From the NCBI GenBank assembly GCA_947074145.1, contig CAMTOJ010000005.1, forward strand, positions 62,001 through 126,000: a stretch of 64,000 nucleotides of DNA. Reading direction: 5' to 3'. The stretch's first letter is position 1; each line of letters starts with the position of its first letter. This document shows positions 1 through 9,320 of this stretch, one piece after another. The position numbers were made by a program, and so were the translations under genes. The notes under the pieces are model-generated. The model worked only from the letters and a program-made list of their open reading frames with translations, was not told the DNA's origin and did no database searches. The stretch is from an uncultured Bacteroidales bacterium. Its GTDB lineage: Bacteria; Bacteroidota; Bacteroidia; Bacteroidales; JAUNSR01.

Positions 1-1
1 A

Positions 2-1054
2 TTGGGCGAGAATCAGCAATTAGCAAACGGAGCTGCAATTCTTACCTATATAAATAAGGGTGGTAAGTGGGAGACAACAGAGCAAAAGAATGTCGGAGTA
101 GATTTCTCAATATTAAATGGAGTAATATCAGGTACAGTTGACGGTTTTATTCGTGATACAAGAGATATGTTACTTCCTGTCAAAGCTCCTGCTCATGTAG
201 GTAATCGTTACGATGCATTGGCAAATGTTGGTGTAGTAAGAAATCAAGGTATTGAAGTTTCTCTTACTCATCAATCTAAAATCGGAGATTTTGGTTATTC
301 AGTGATGGCAAATGCATCATTTATAGAGAATAAACTAACAACGCTTAATGGAGGAGAACGAATTTACGGAGATTATACTCTATGTGATGAGGGATTATCA
401 TTATTTACATTTTGGGGATATCAATATGAAGGTATTTACAAAAGTAATGATGAGGCAAAGCAACATTTGTATGCCTATAGCGATAGTGAAATGCCATATG
501 CGATGGGAGATGCAAAATATAAAGATTTAAATAATGACGGAATAATTGATGATAACGATAAGACAGATTTAGGTTCACCTTTCCCTTGGCTTACTTATGG
601 GTTGAATATAGATCTTAGCTGGAAAAATTTTGACATGCAAATTTTCTTCCAGGGAGTATATGGAAATCAGATATATAATGCGTTGAGACATCGTACAGAA
701 TGGGATGGTACAGAGTCAACATTAAGCACGGCTATGAGAGATGTTTGGACTGTAAATAATCCAAACGGGTCTATTCCTAATCCTTACGGAAGTACTAATA
801 ATAAATTGGCTTCAAGCAGATTTGTTGAGAGTGGAGCTTATCTAAGACTAAAGAATCTTCAATTAGGATATAATATCACTTCGAAAACTCTTAAAGATAT
901 GGGAGTTGGAAAGTGTAGATTATATGTAACGGCTAATAATCTTTTGACACTAACGAAATATACAGGATACGATCCTGAAGTTGGAGGAGGTGTGGATTAT
1001 GGAAATTATCCTCAAGCCAGAACCTATATGTTCGGAACAACAATAAACTTTTAA
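2..1054 (+). CDS. susC: SusC/RagA-type TonB-dependent receptor, C-terminal part (5' end outside window)
   Basis: This is the last ~350 residues of an outer-membrane beta-barrel. The reading frame is open at the window edge, so the apparent TTG start is an artefact. The visible part has alternating barrel strands, a calcium-loop-like acidic stretch (KDLNNDGIIDDNDK, about residues 176-189) typical of SusC barrels, and ends in a C-terminal Phe (TTINF), the usual signal for outer-membrane insertion. It is followed 10 bp later by a SusD gene, the standard pairing. SusC family members import oligosaccharides with TonB energy, with SusD acting as a hinged lid. Downstream GH16, GH3 and GH81 genes suggest beta-1,3-glucan oligosaccharides as cargo. 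The family call is firm; the substrate is inferred from context. Confidence 0.93.
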   Translation: MGENQQLANGAAILTYINKGGKWETTEQKNVGVDFSILNGVISGTVDGFIRDTRDMLLPVKAPAHVGNRYDALANVGVVRNQGIEVSLTHQSKIGDFGYSVMANASFIENKLTTLNGGERIYGDYTLCDEGLSLFTFWGYQYEGIYKSNDEAKQHLYAYSDSEMPYAMGDAKYKDLNNDGIIDDNDKTDLGSPFPWLTYGLNIDLSWKNFDMQIFFQGVYGNQIYNALRHRTEWDGTESTLSTAMRDVWTVNNPNGSIPNPYGSTNNKLASSRFVESGAYLRLKNLQLGYNITSKTLKDMGVGKCRLYVTANNLLTLTKYTGYDPEVGGGVDYGNYPQARTYMFGTTINF

Positions 1055-1064
1055 TTCTTAAGCC

Positions 1065-2612
1065 ATGAAAAAAAATAAAATCAAACATATATTTCTTGTA
1101 TTAATTGTAGCATTTACAACTTCTTGTAATGACTGGTTACTCGAGCCTTCGCCCGGAGTTACAAATCTTGATGATTTTTTTACAGGTGGAAATACTGCAA
1201 TTCAAACAGTTAATGCAGCTTATACACCTTTAATGTGGGAATTTAACTCTACTTATTATCCAGAATGGTTTATCGGAGATGTTGTTTCGGATGATGCTTT
1301 AAAAGGGGGTCAAAGTATCAGTGATATGGCTGATGTCTATGATATGGAGAATTTTAAAACAGGTTCTAACAATCAGTTTTTATTAGAATATTATAGGGCA
1401 CAATATCAGGGTATTTCAAGATGTAATGTAGGTATAAATAATATACCGCAAATAGCGGAAGATACTATAATGTCGACAAAAGTAAAGGCACGACTTTTGG
1501 GAGAGGTGCATTTTTTAAGGGCACTCTATTATTTCCGATTAGTAAGAATATTTGGTGGTGTTCCTTTGGTTGATTATGTTATTGATAGTAGTAATAAATG
1601 GAAACAGCCAAGAGCTTCAATTGAAGAGATTTATGATTTTATCGTTTCCGACTTAAAAATTGCCGAAAAACAATTATGGTATAAAAGTGAATATACAAAA
1701 GATAATTTGGGCAGAGCAACAAAAGGTGCGGCTCAGGCTATGCTTATGAAAGTAAATCTTTATCGTCATAATTATGAAGAAGCTCTTAAATGGGGAAATA
1801 GTTTTTTTGAAAAAGAAGATGAATACAGTTTGTGTGAGAATTATGCAGATAACTTTTCATTAGATGGAGAAAACGGACCTGAATCTGTTTTCGAAATTCA
1901 ATATATGCAGGATCCGACAAGTGACTATGGTGAAGGTAACGGTTTTACTCGCGGAACATTTACTGTTATAATGACACGTTCCCGTTCTGCAGCCCTGGGT
2001 GGCGGATGGGGATTTAATAAGCCTACTCAGGATCTGTATAATGAGTTTGAGAGTGGAGATATTAGACGAGAAGCAACTATTCTCAATCCTACCGATAATC
2101 AGATGGAAACTCCTGAACAGGAGATATATCTTAATTGTAGATATCTGAGCCGTAAATATATGCTTATGAATAATGACGGTTCTTTCTATACTCTTACACA
2201 TAATAGTAGAGCTCCAATAAACATAAAAATGATTAGATATTCAGATGTCTTATTGATGTATGCAGAAGCTGCATGTGAAGCTAATCGTGATTTGGAAATG
2301 GCACAAAGACGCCTAAATCAGGTAAGAGAAAGAGTTAATCTGCCAACTTATGATACATCTCTTAATCAAACAGAATTGCGAAGAATGATACGTCATGAGA
2401 GAAGAACAGAATTAGCAATGGAGGGGCACAGATGGTTTGATCTTTGTCGTTGGGGAATTGCCAAACAAACCATAGATAAGTATAGATCAAATGAAAGTTC
2501 TGAGGTTCAAAATCATATGGGAGACTTTATAGAAGGAAAACATGAACTTTTCCCTATACCAAATGAAGAGATAAACTTAGGAGGACTTACACAAAATAAC
2601 GGATATAATTAA
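1065..2612 (+). CDS. susD: SusD/RagB-type glycan-binding lipoprotein
   Basis: A 515-residue outer-membrane lipoprotein with signal peptide and lipobox ending at TTSC (Cys about residue 21). The N-terminal segment (CNDWLLEPSPG...LDDFFTGGNTA) and the TPR-like helical body with LRALYYFRLVRIFGG and the C-terminal MIRHERRTELAMEGHRWFDLCRWG motif are diagnostic for the SusD family. Length is typical (about 500-550). It would cap the SusC channel encoded 10 bp upstream and deliver glycan oligomers to it. It is the second gene of the glucan locus and is probably co-transcribed with its neighbours. Confidence 0.96.
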   Translation: MKKNKIKHIFLVLIVAFTTSCNDWLLEPSPGVTNLDDFFTGGNTAIQTVNAAYTPLMWEFNSTYYPEWFIGDVVSDDALKGGQSISDMADVYDMENFKTGSNNQFLLEYYRAQYQGISRCNVGINNIPQIAEDTIMSTKVKARLLGEVHFLRALYYFRLVRIFGGVPLVDYVIDSSNKWKQPRASIEEIYDFIVSDLKIAEKQLWYKSEYTKDNLGRATKGAAQAMLMKVNLYRHNYEEALKWGNSFFEKEDEYSLCENYADNFSLDGENGPESVFEIQYMQDPTSDYGEGNGFTRGTFTVIMTRSRSAALGGGWGFNKPTQDLYNEFESGDIRREATILNPTDNQMETPEQEIYLNCRYLSRKYMLMNNDGSFYTLTHNSRAPINIKMIRYSDVLLMYAEAACEANRDLEMAQRRLNQVRERVNLPTYDTSLNQTELRRMIRHERRTELAMEGHRWFDLCRWGIAKQTIDKYRSNESSEVQNHMGDFIEGKHELFPIPNEEINLGGLTQNNGYN

Positions 2613-2657
2613 ATCATAATACATATAATTTTTATAAACACTTTAAAATCAGAAATT

Positions 2658-3467
2658 ATGAAAAACAAGAATTTATTTTTCGCTCTTTTCTTCGCATTAT
2701 TTGCTACAATGAATGTAGCATGTAGTAAAGATGATGATGAAGTTATCAAAGATAAACAGGAAAATACTGAAGACAAAGATGATGACAACACAGGTGATAC
2801 CGATGACAAAGAAGACGACAAAGAAGAAGATAAAGATGGAGACACATCGGAATTTGATTGTCTGAAAGGCTCTGACTATTATCTGTTTTCAATGGATGGT
2901 AATACAGAACAAAAAATATCAAGTAAAATTACTTTAGATTGTCGCCCAAATGAGACTTCAGTTGCTCTATATATCTGGGACGGAACTTATGAAGCAGCTA
3001 CAGCTTCCGGTCCAAATTTCTTTGGAGAAGTAGAGAGTTGGACAGCTTTAAGTGTAGGAAGTGCCGGTTGGTCAGGTATGGGTATTTGTGTAATTACTCC
3101 GGCTAACGGAGGTGCTTTAACTGTTGATATGACTAATATCACACCGGAACATACATTTCATATTGCAATGAGAAGTACAGATAATGCAACTCATTTAATA
3201 ACTCTTATCGGGGGTGATGGTAATCAGGCATCTATTGCTATTGGAGATACTCCGTTTACTGATAATGATAAAGTATTCCAACCATATACAAACTTTAAAA
3301 GAGATGGAGAATGGAATACAATCGAGATTCCAATGTCTGAGTTTTTTGACAGAGGTCTTGTTTACAGAAACAAAGCTCAGAATGACAATCTTGTAACGTT
3401 CTTAAGTGGTGGTGTATCAGGACGAATGTTACATTATGATGCTATGTTCATCTATAAGAAGAAATAA
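2658..3467 (+). CDS. Putative surface glycan-binding lipoprotein (SusE/F position)
   Basis: A 269-residue lipoprotein with lipobox MNVAC followed by SKDDDE, an acidic stretch like the Bacteroidota surface-export signal. Residues about 25-58 form an extremely Asp/Glu/Lys-rich linker that would hold the folded part away from the membrane. The remaining ~210 residues are rich in aromatic and beta-strand sequence (YIWDGTYEA, VESWTAL, GEWNTIEIPMSEF) and show no catalytic motif I recognise. Position directly after susCD and before two GH16 genes is where surface glycan-binding proteins sit in beta-glucan loci. The binding role is inferred from architecture and position only. Confidence 0.7.
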   Translation: MKNKNLFFALFFALFATMNVACSKDDDEVIKDKQENTEDKDDDNTGDTDDKEDDKEEDKDGDTSEFDCLKGSDYYLFSMDGNTEQKISSKITLDCRPNETSVALYIWDGTYEAATASGPNFFGEVESWTALSVGSAGWSGMGICVITPANGGALTVDMTNITPEHTFHIAMRSTDNATHLITLIGGDGNQASIAIGDTPFTDNDKVFQPYTNFKRDGEWNTIEIPMSEFFDRGLVYRNKAQNDNLVTFLSGGVSGRMLHYDAMFIYKKK

Positions 3468-3478
3468 TTAAAATAAAG

Positions 3479-3538
3479 TAGGTTGTTTAATATTTTGATC
3501 TCTTTGTTTGATCTGAAATCATTCTATTAAACAACCTA
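3479..3538 (+). other. Long-stem hairpin between binding protein and first GH16 gene
   Basis: A perfect 14-bp inverted repeat (TAGGTTGTTTAATA at 3479-3492 with its complement at 3525-3538) encloses a 32-nt loop. There is no T-tract after the stem (AATGAAAAAG follows), so it is not a typical intrinsic terminator. It may protect or process the mRNA between the susCD-binding-protein part and the enzyme part of the locus, or modulate read-through. Confidence 0.55.
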
Positions 3539-3611
3539 AATGAAAAAGCATGTATTAACACGCTTACAAAATGGAGATTAATATACAAGAATCTCTTTAA
3601 AATTCAATAAT

Positions 3612-4478
3612 ATGAAAAATATCCTCCCTTTATATACCATAATAATATTATTTCTTCTTTTTAATGCATGTGATAAAGATGCGGTCATTTTAGAAAATGA
3701 AGATAAAGAGGACATTAAAGATAATAATGAGGACAAAAAAGACGATCCTACTTATCAATTAGTATGGAATGATGAATTTAATGGCGAAGAATTAGACTCT
3801 GATAAATGGAACTATGAGATAGGTGGTACCGGTTGGGGTAATAATGAATTACAATATTATACTTCTCGTTCTGAAAATGTCCGTGTTGAAGATGGTTGCC
3901 TTGTTATTGAGGCAAAAAAAGAATCATACGTGAATCGAAATTATACTTCTGCCAGAATAAATAGTAAAAAGAAAGGCTTTGTAACCTATGGAATAATTGA
4001 AGCCAGAATCTCTCTTCCTTCAGGAAAAGGAACCTGGCCTGCTTTCTGGATGATGCCGGAAACAGGATCGTGGCCTTCTAATGGGGAAATAGATATTATG
4101 GAGCATATAGGTTCAAATCCAACGATGATTTCTCATGCCGTTCATACAAAAATGAAGAATGGCTCTATTGGTAATAACTGGCATAAAAGGTTTTATAAAG
4201 ACAATGTTGAGGGTGAATTTCATACATATAAAATAGAATGGATTGAAGAAGAGGATAAAGGAGATGATTGTATAATCTTTTATGTTGATGATGAACAAAC
4301 GGCAAAACTTTATCAGCCTCATTTGTCAGGTTTTGAAGAGTGGCCTTTTGAAAAAGATTTCTTTGTAATATTCAATATGGCAATAGGAGGAAATATGGGT
4401 GGACAAGTTGATAATTCGATTTTTGATTCTCCAATATTGATGAAGGTTGACTGGATACGTATTTATCAAAAACGTTAA
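3612..4478 (+). CDS. GH16 family endo-beta-1,3-glucanase (laminarinase-type) lipoprotein
   Basis: A 288-residue glycoside hydrolase. Signal peptide with lipobox FNAC (Cys about 20), a short acidic/lysine linker (about 25-45), then a single GH16 jelly-roll domain starting at YQLVWNDEFNG. The active-site strand is GEIDIMEHIG, giving nucleophile E159, D161 and acid/base E164, and carries the insertion Met typical of laminarinase-like GH16. TWPAFWMMPE and GGNMGG are further family motifs. It should cut internal beta-1,3 (or mixed 1,3/1,4) glucan linkages at the cell surface. It lies 17 bp upstream of a second GH16 gene. Laminarin versus lichenan specificity cannot be decided here. Confidence 0.92.
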   Translation: MKNILPLYTIIILFLLFNACDKDAVILENEDKEDIKDNNEDKKDDPTYQLVWNDEFNGEELDSDKWNYEIGGTGWGNNELQYYTSRSENVRVEDGCLVIEAKKESYVNRNYTSARINSKKKGFVTYGIIEARISLPSGKGTWPAFWMMPETGSWPSNGEIDIMEHIGSNPTMISHAVHTKMKNGSIGNNWHKRFYKDNVEGEFHTYKIEWIEEEDKGDDCIIFYVDDEQTAKLYQPHLSGFEEWPFEKDFFVIFNMAIGGNMGGQVDNSIFDSPILMKVDWIRIYQKR

Positions 4479-4495
4479 AAATAAGCTGGTGAAAT

Positions 4496-5383
4496 ATGAA
4501 AATAATTAATGCTCTATCATTATATTTTGCAGTTTGCTTATTGTTAGTTGGCTGTAACGGAGTTGAAAAAGAAAATATTGAAAATTCATACGGTCTTAAA
4601 CTTGTATGGAGTGATGAGTTTGATAATCCTGTTTTAAATGAAGAAAACTGGAATATTGAAATTAATGGAAACGGAGGGGGAAATAATGAATTACAATATT
4701 ACCGTAAAGAGAATATCTCTATTGGTAAAGCTCCTAATCATAATGAGAGTTGTCTTATAATTACTGCAACGAAAGAACCCTTTGAGGGCAAACCTGCTAA
4801 TTCCGGAAGATTGACAACATTAAATAAATTCGATTTTTTATATGGAAGAATTGAAGCAAGAATAATGTTACCAAAAACTGCCGATGGTTTATGGCCTGCA
4901 TTTTGGATGATGGGAAGTGATATTCAGCAGGTCGGATGGCCTGCATGTGGAGAACTTGACATCATGGAGATGGGAAATAGTTACGGTATAAAAAACAATT
5001 GTCAGGAAACTTTTATGAACGGTGCTTGTCATTGGGGTAAAATGGATGGAAGTTCACATCCGTATTATGCAATGGATGGTAATGCCCCATATAGTGTGCA
5101 AGATGGTAAGTTTCACCTTTATACATTAATATGGAGTGAAAATGATATTAAATGTTATTTAGATCTTGATATTTACCCTGAAGTGGAACCTTATTTTTCA
5201 ATGTGTATATCTGATAAATCGGATCCGTCTAATCCCGGGAACTATTTTAATAAGCCCAATTTTATATTACTAAATCTGGCAGTGGGAGGAAACTTTACCG
5301 GGATTTGGGATATTGAAAAAATAACGGCTTTTGAAAACCAAAATACTTCTATGTATATTGATTACGTAAGAGTGTATCAATAA
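4496..5383 (+). CDS. Second GH16 family beta-glucanase lipoprotein
   Basis: A 295-residue GH16 enzyme with signal peptide and lipobox LVGC. The domain begins at LKLVWSDEFDNP; the catalytic strand is GELDIMEMGN with E153, D155 and E158. WPAFWMMG and LNLAVGGNFTG are conserved GH16 segments. It is clearly related to the preceding gene but diverged: it has a longer loop with MNGACHWGKMDG and FSMCISDKSDPSNPGNYF, suggesting a different cleft or oligosaccharide length preference. It has no linker after the lipobox, so the enzyme would lie closer to the membrane. Confidence 0.92.
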   Translation: MKIINALSLYFAVCLLLVGCNGVEKENIENSYGLKLVWSDEFDNPVLNEENWNIEINGNGGGNNELQYYRKENISIGKAPNHNESCLIITATKEPFEGKPANSGRLTTLNKFDFLYGRIEARIMLPKTADGLWPAFWMMGSDIQQVGWPACGELDIMEMGNSYGIKNNCQETFMNGACHWGKMDGSSHPYYAMDGNAPYSVQDGKFHLYTLIWSENDIKCYLDLDIYPEVEPYFSMCISDKSDPSNPGNYFNKPNFILLNLAVGGNFTGIWDIEKITAFENQNTSMYIDYVRVYQ

Positions 5384-5475
5384 TATTATGTTACTGATAA
5401 TGTGATCATATCAGTTGGATAATTATTGAATATATAACCTTTTTAAATCTATCTTAAATATTAAAATTAAAGCTT

Positions 5476-6921
5476 ATGAAAACACTTACTACAACTTTTT
5501 TTGGGTTGTTGCTTATGTCTACACCCATGTTCTCAACACAATTGTCTGAATATTGTGACAAACCTACAGGTCATTTAAATGATCCTGAATTCGGAGATGT
5601 AAACGGCCGCATATTATTATCCATATCTAAAATAAATGATAATTCAATTGCGGTTACTGTTAAACCACTTTCGGAAGAAGCGAAAAAGATTGATTTCTTA
5701 CAGGTCAATGTAAAAGGATTACTTCCTGTAATTATTGGCGAAGATGAGGGCGATGTTTTAGATGAATATAAGGCGGTTGTAACCTTTGAGAATGATGTGC
5801 CGGAAATTGTAGAGATATCAGAGATATTGTGGAGTAATCCCGATTGGATTGGGAGATGGGAAATAAAAGGACTTACAGTTCCTTTTGATGCTTCTTGTGA
5901 TGTCGAATCAAATGATGATGTTGCACCTATAATGACCGATGCCAAATTTATCGAATCATTTTATAATTCTGTAAAATTAGAATTAAAAGCAACAGATAAG
6001 GATAATGATAATCAGTCACTGAACGTAAATACATATATAATTAACGATGAAGGGAATAATATAATTAACAAAGTTGTAAAAACAGATGATGCAAATATTT
6101 GCATTGTGCCTGATTTAAAGGTGAATACAAATTATAATTTTACTATTACAGCGAAAGATAATTCAAACAATATCTCCACGAATAACATTAAAATTACAGC
6201 TTCTACATTATCAATGCCTGAGGTATATATTATTGATAATTTTGAAGGTGAAACAAATCCATGGGAAGCAGTTGAGGGTGGACATGGAGTATCCGTTGTG
6301 AGCAACCCTCTTACCGGCGGCATAAATTCTTCTTCATACGTACTTAAAGGTGGTAGAGATGCTGTAGCTAATAATTGGGCTGCTACGATGTTACGCAATT
6401 TATCGATACCTGGTGGTGTTTATCAATATCTTCATATAATGATGTTGCGCGATGTTATTGGAACAGTTCCTAATGTGAAACTTTCTGATGCGGCAGGTGG
6501 TGATATAAGTCCTTTAGATGGTCAAATTATGAAGACAGGAGAGTGGCAAGATATAGTTTATGATATCTCAGCAATAGGAGAAGGTCGCACTATTGATTTT
6601 GTTTATTATATGTATGACAGAGGTGAACTTCCTTCAAATCAAACAGCATATTTAGATGATATAGTTTTAAATAATATAGCAGATGCACGATCTACGACAA
6701 CATTATTATTAAAAGATTTAAATAATGGCCAAAATGTTTATGCAACAAAAGGTAATCTTAATATAAAAGGATTTATGAATGCCAGTTTAAAAGTTTATTC
6801 AATAGCAGGAAGATTGGAAATTCAAAAAATCATTGATTCGGATGAGGTAAGTGTTAAATTGAATAAAGGATTGTATATAGTTGATATAGATGGTCTTAAG
6901 TTTAAGATGATAATAGAGTAA
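5476..6921 (+). CDS. T9SS-exported multidomain protein of unknown function in the glucan locus
   Basis: A 481-residue secreted protein with a classical (non-lipoprotein) signal peptide ending near MFSTQ. Three parts are visible: an N-terminal beta-domain (about 30-145, ending PFDASCD), a fibronectin-III-like stretch (about 150-245) and a jelly-roll-like region (about 250-400; IIDNFEGETNPWEAVEGG to AYLDDIVLNN) that resembles carbohydrate-binding folds. Residues about 420-481 (LKVYSIAGRLEIQ ... GLYIVDIDGLKFKMIIE) match a type-A T9SS sorting domain. No hydrolase motif is seen. The likely role is glucan binding or scaffolding at the cell surface, inferred from its place between GH16 and GH3 genes. 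Confidence 0.7.
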   Translation: MKTLTTTFFGLLLMSTPMFSTQLSEYCDKPTGHLNDPEFGDVNGRILLSISKINDNSIAVTVKPLSEEAKKIDFLQVNVKGLLPVIIGEDEGDVLDEYKAVVTFENDVPEIVEISEILWSNPDWIGRWEIKGLTVPFDASCDVESNDDVAPIMTDAKFIESFYNSVKLELKATDKDNDNQSLNVNTYIINDEGNNIINKVVKTDDANICIVPDLKVNTNYNFTITAKDNSNNISTNNIKITASTLSMPEVYIIDNFEGETNPWEAVEGGHGVSVVSNPLTGGINSSSYVLKGGRDAVANNWAATMLRNLSIPGGVYQYLHIMMLRDVIGTVPNVKLSDAAGGDISPLDGQIMKTGEWQDIVYDISAIGEGRTIDFVYYMYDRGELPSNQTAYLDDIVLNNIADARSTTTLLLKDLNNGQNVYATKGNLNIKGFMNASLKVYSIAGRLEIQKIIDSDEVSVKLNKGLYIVDIDGLKFKMIIE

Positions 6922-6928
6922 AATATAT

Positions 6929-6980
6929 AAGAAACTGTCTGATAGATTATTTCTAATTGTCTTATTAGACAGTTTCTTAA
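6929..6980 (+). terminator. Hairpin after the unknown T9SS gene
   Basis: A 12-bp stem AAGAAACTGTCT (6929-6940) pairs with 6967-6978. The 26-nt loop is AT-rich and the sequence after the stem (AATATTTATAAATAA) has only a weak T-run, so termination may be partial. It separates the upstream locus genes from the GH3 gene. Confidence 0.55.
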
Positions 6981-7019
6981 TATTTATAAATAAGTAATTC
7001 TCTTGTAAAACATGAAAAT

Positions 7020-9254
7020 ATGATGAAAAAAAGTTTTATCATAATTTATTTATTCGTATTTGCTCTTATCAGTTGTAATAAACAGAGAGAAGATTCTATC
7101 GAATTACGCATAAATAAGCTTATCAAACAAATGACTCTTGATGAAAAGGTTGGACAAATGAATCAACTATCCGGTGTTGGTTTATCTGAAGATATGATAG
7201 AGATGATCAAAAGCGGACAAGTCGGAACATTATTAAACGAAGTAGATATTGAAACTGTAAATGAACTACAGCGCATTGCAGTAGAAGAAAGTCGTTTAGG
7301 TATTCCGTTAATAATAGCTCGAGATGTGATTCATGGATTTAAAACTATTTTTCCTATCCCTTTAGGTCAAGCCTCTTCATGGAATCCTGAAATTGTAAAG
7401 AGTGCAGCAAGAGTATCGGCGCAAGAAGCTTCTTCTGTAGGAATTCGTTGGACATTTGCACCCATGATAGATGTTACACGTGATCCACGTTGGGGTAGAA
7501 TAGCCGAATCATTTGGAGAAGATTCTCATTTGACATCAGTGATGGGTGTAGCTATGATAGAGGGACTTCAAGGAGATACACTTTCTCATCCATCAAGTGT
7601 TGCTTCATGTGCTAAACATTTTGCCGCTTATGGCGCAACAGAAAGCGGTAAAGATTACAATACAACATGGGTTCCGGAAATCCAGTTGCGAGAACTTTAT
7701 TTACCACCTTTTAAAGCAGCTGTAGATGCAAAAGCTGCCACTTTTATGTGTTCATTTAATGATATTAACGGAGTTCCATCTTCAGGGAATACTTTCTTAA
7801 ATCGTATGATTTTAAGAAACGAATGGGGTTATAACGGATTAGTAGTCAGTGATTGGGGTTCTATCGAACAGATGATTCCTCATGGTTTTTGTAAAGATAT
7901 TAATGATGCTGCTAAAAAATCAATCTTTGCAGGTATTGATATTGATATGATGAGTAATGCTTATTCTCTTAATTTATCAGAATTAGTGCAAAGTGGAGCT
8001 GTTTCTATTTCCATGATAGATGAGGCTGTCGCAAATATTTTAAGATTAAAATTTAAGCTCGGACTTTTTGATAATCCTTATACTCCAAAACCGGATAACA
8101 ATCCTTTTTACAAACCAAGATCTTTGGAGTTGGCAAAACAAACGGCTATTGAGAGTACAATCTTATTAAAAAACAAAAATAACCTACTACCTCTTTCTGA
8201 AAATATAAAGAAAATAGCAGTTATCGGTTCTTTGGCTGATTCTAAAATCGATCAATTAGGTACATGGTGTTTCGATGCGGAACCGGAGAATAGTATAACT
8301 CCATTACAAGCTCTAAAGGAACAATATGGTAGTAAGATTGACATTGTTTATGAACCTACATTACTTTATTCAAGAGATAAATCAGATTTAAACTTTAAGA
8401 AAGCAGTTAAAGCTGCAAAAGAATCAGATGCAGTTATTTTATTTGTAGGAGAAGAAGCAGTTCTTTCAGGGGAAGCTCGCTGTAGAGCTGACATTAATTT
8501 ACCCGGTGCACAATCGGAGTTAGTGAATGAGATAAAAAAGAGTGGCAAACCTTTTACAATGGTTGTTATGACCGGAAGGCCTCTGACATTGGAAAAGGAA
8601 GTAGATATGGCAGATGCTGTTTTATTTCAATTTCATGCAGGCACAATGACAGGTCCGGCTATTGTTGATCTACTTTTCGGCAAAGCAATTCCTTCAGGAA
8701 AACTTCCAATAACTTTACCCCGAATGGTTGGTCAGATACCTATTTATTATTCCCATAAAAAGACTGGCAGACCGGCATCAAACATAACCTTTATTGATGA
8801 AATAGAAGTTGGCGCACCACAAACCTCATTAGGATTTACCAGTTATTTTCTGGATGCCGGAGATACTCCATTATTTCCTTTCGGATATGGCTTATCATAT
8901 ACTACATTTAATTATAGCATCCCACAGTTATCATCTACATCAATAAATAAAACAGATACATTAACTGTTTTTTGCAGAGTTCGCAATATTGGAGAGTTTG
9001 ATGCATCTGAAGTTGTACAATTATATGTAAGAGATGATGTTGGATCTTTGGTTCGTCCGGTCAAAGAGTTGAAACAGTTTAAAAAGATCTTTTTGAAAAA
9101 GGGTCAAACAGAGATTGTAGATTTTCAAATAACAGCTGAAGATCTATCATTTTGGAATTCAGATATGGTAAAAAGAGCAGAACCCGGCAGTTTTACCGTT
9201 TGGATAGCTTCTGACAGTCGTTCAGGAAGTGATGTAAATTTTATATTAGAATAG
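7020..9254 (+). CDS. bglX: GH3 family beta-glucosidase lipoprotein (BglX-like)
   Basis: A 744-residue GH3 enzyme of usual length. Lipobox ISC follows a hydrophobic signal (Cys about 20), so it is membrane-anchored. The (beta/alpha)8 domain carries TFAPMIDVTRDPRWGRIAE, SCAKHFAAYG and LVVSDWGS, where D278 is the expected nucleophile. The alpha/beta sandwich domain (about 380-600, with GEEAVLSGEARCRADINLPG) and the C-terminal fibronectin-like domain (about 640-740) are present. It would remove terminal glucose from oligosaccharides released by the GH16 and GH81 enzymes. ATG at 7020 or 7023 both fit. The symbol reflects family resemblance, not proven orthology. Confidence 0.93.
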   Translation: MMKKSFIIIYLFVFALISCNKQREDSIELRINKLIKQMTLDEKVGQMNQLSGVGLSEDMIEMIKSGQVGTLLNEVDIETVNELQRIAVEESRLGIPLIIARDVIHGFKTIFPIPLGQASSWNPEIVKSAARVSAQEASSVGIRWTFAPMIDVTRDPRWGRIAESFGEDSHLTSVMGVAMIEGLQGDTLSHPSSVASCAKHFAAYGATESGKDYNTTWVPEIQLRELYLPPFKAAVDAKAATFMCSFNDINGVPSSGNTFLNRMILRNEWGYNGLVVSDWGSIEQMIPHGFCKDINDAAKKSIFAGIDIDMMSNAYSLNLSELVQSGAVSISMIDEAVANILRLKFKLGLFDNPYTPKPDNNPFYKPRSLELAKQTAIESTILLKNKNNLLPLSENIKKIAVIGSLADSKIDQLGTWCFDAEPENSITPLQALKEQYGSKIDIVYEPTLLYSRDKSDLNFKKAVKAAKESDAVILFVGEEAVLSGEARCRADINLPGAQSELVNEIKKSGKPFTMVVMTGRPLTLEKEVDMADAVLFQFHAGTMTGPAIVDLLFGKAIPSGKLPITLPRMVGQIPIYYSHKKTGRPASNITFIDEIEVGAPQTSLGFTSYFLDAGDTPLFPFGYGLSYTTFNYSIPQLSSTSINKTDTLTVFCRVRNIGEFDASEVVQLYVRDDVGSLVRPVKELKQFKKIFLKKGQTEIVDFQITAEDLSFWNSDMVKRAEPGSFTVWIASDSRSGSDVNFILE

Positions 9255-9320
9255 AAGACATATAGATTATATAATTTATACTTCGCATATGTAATAGTTT
9301 ATTAGTTAAAAAATTGAATT

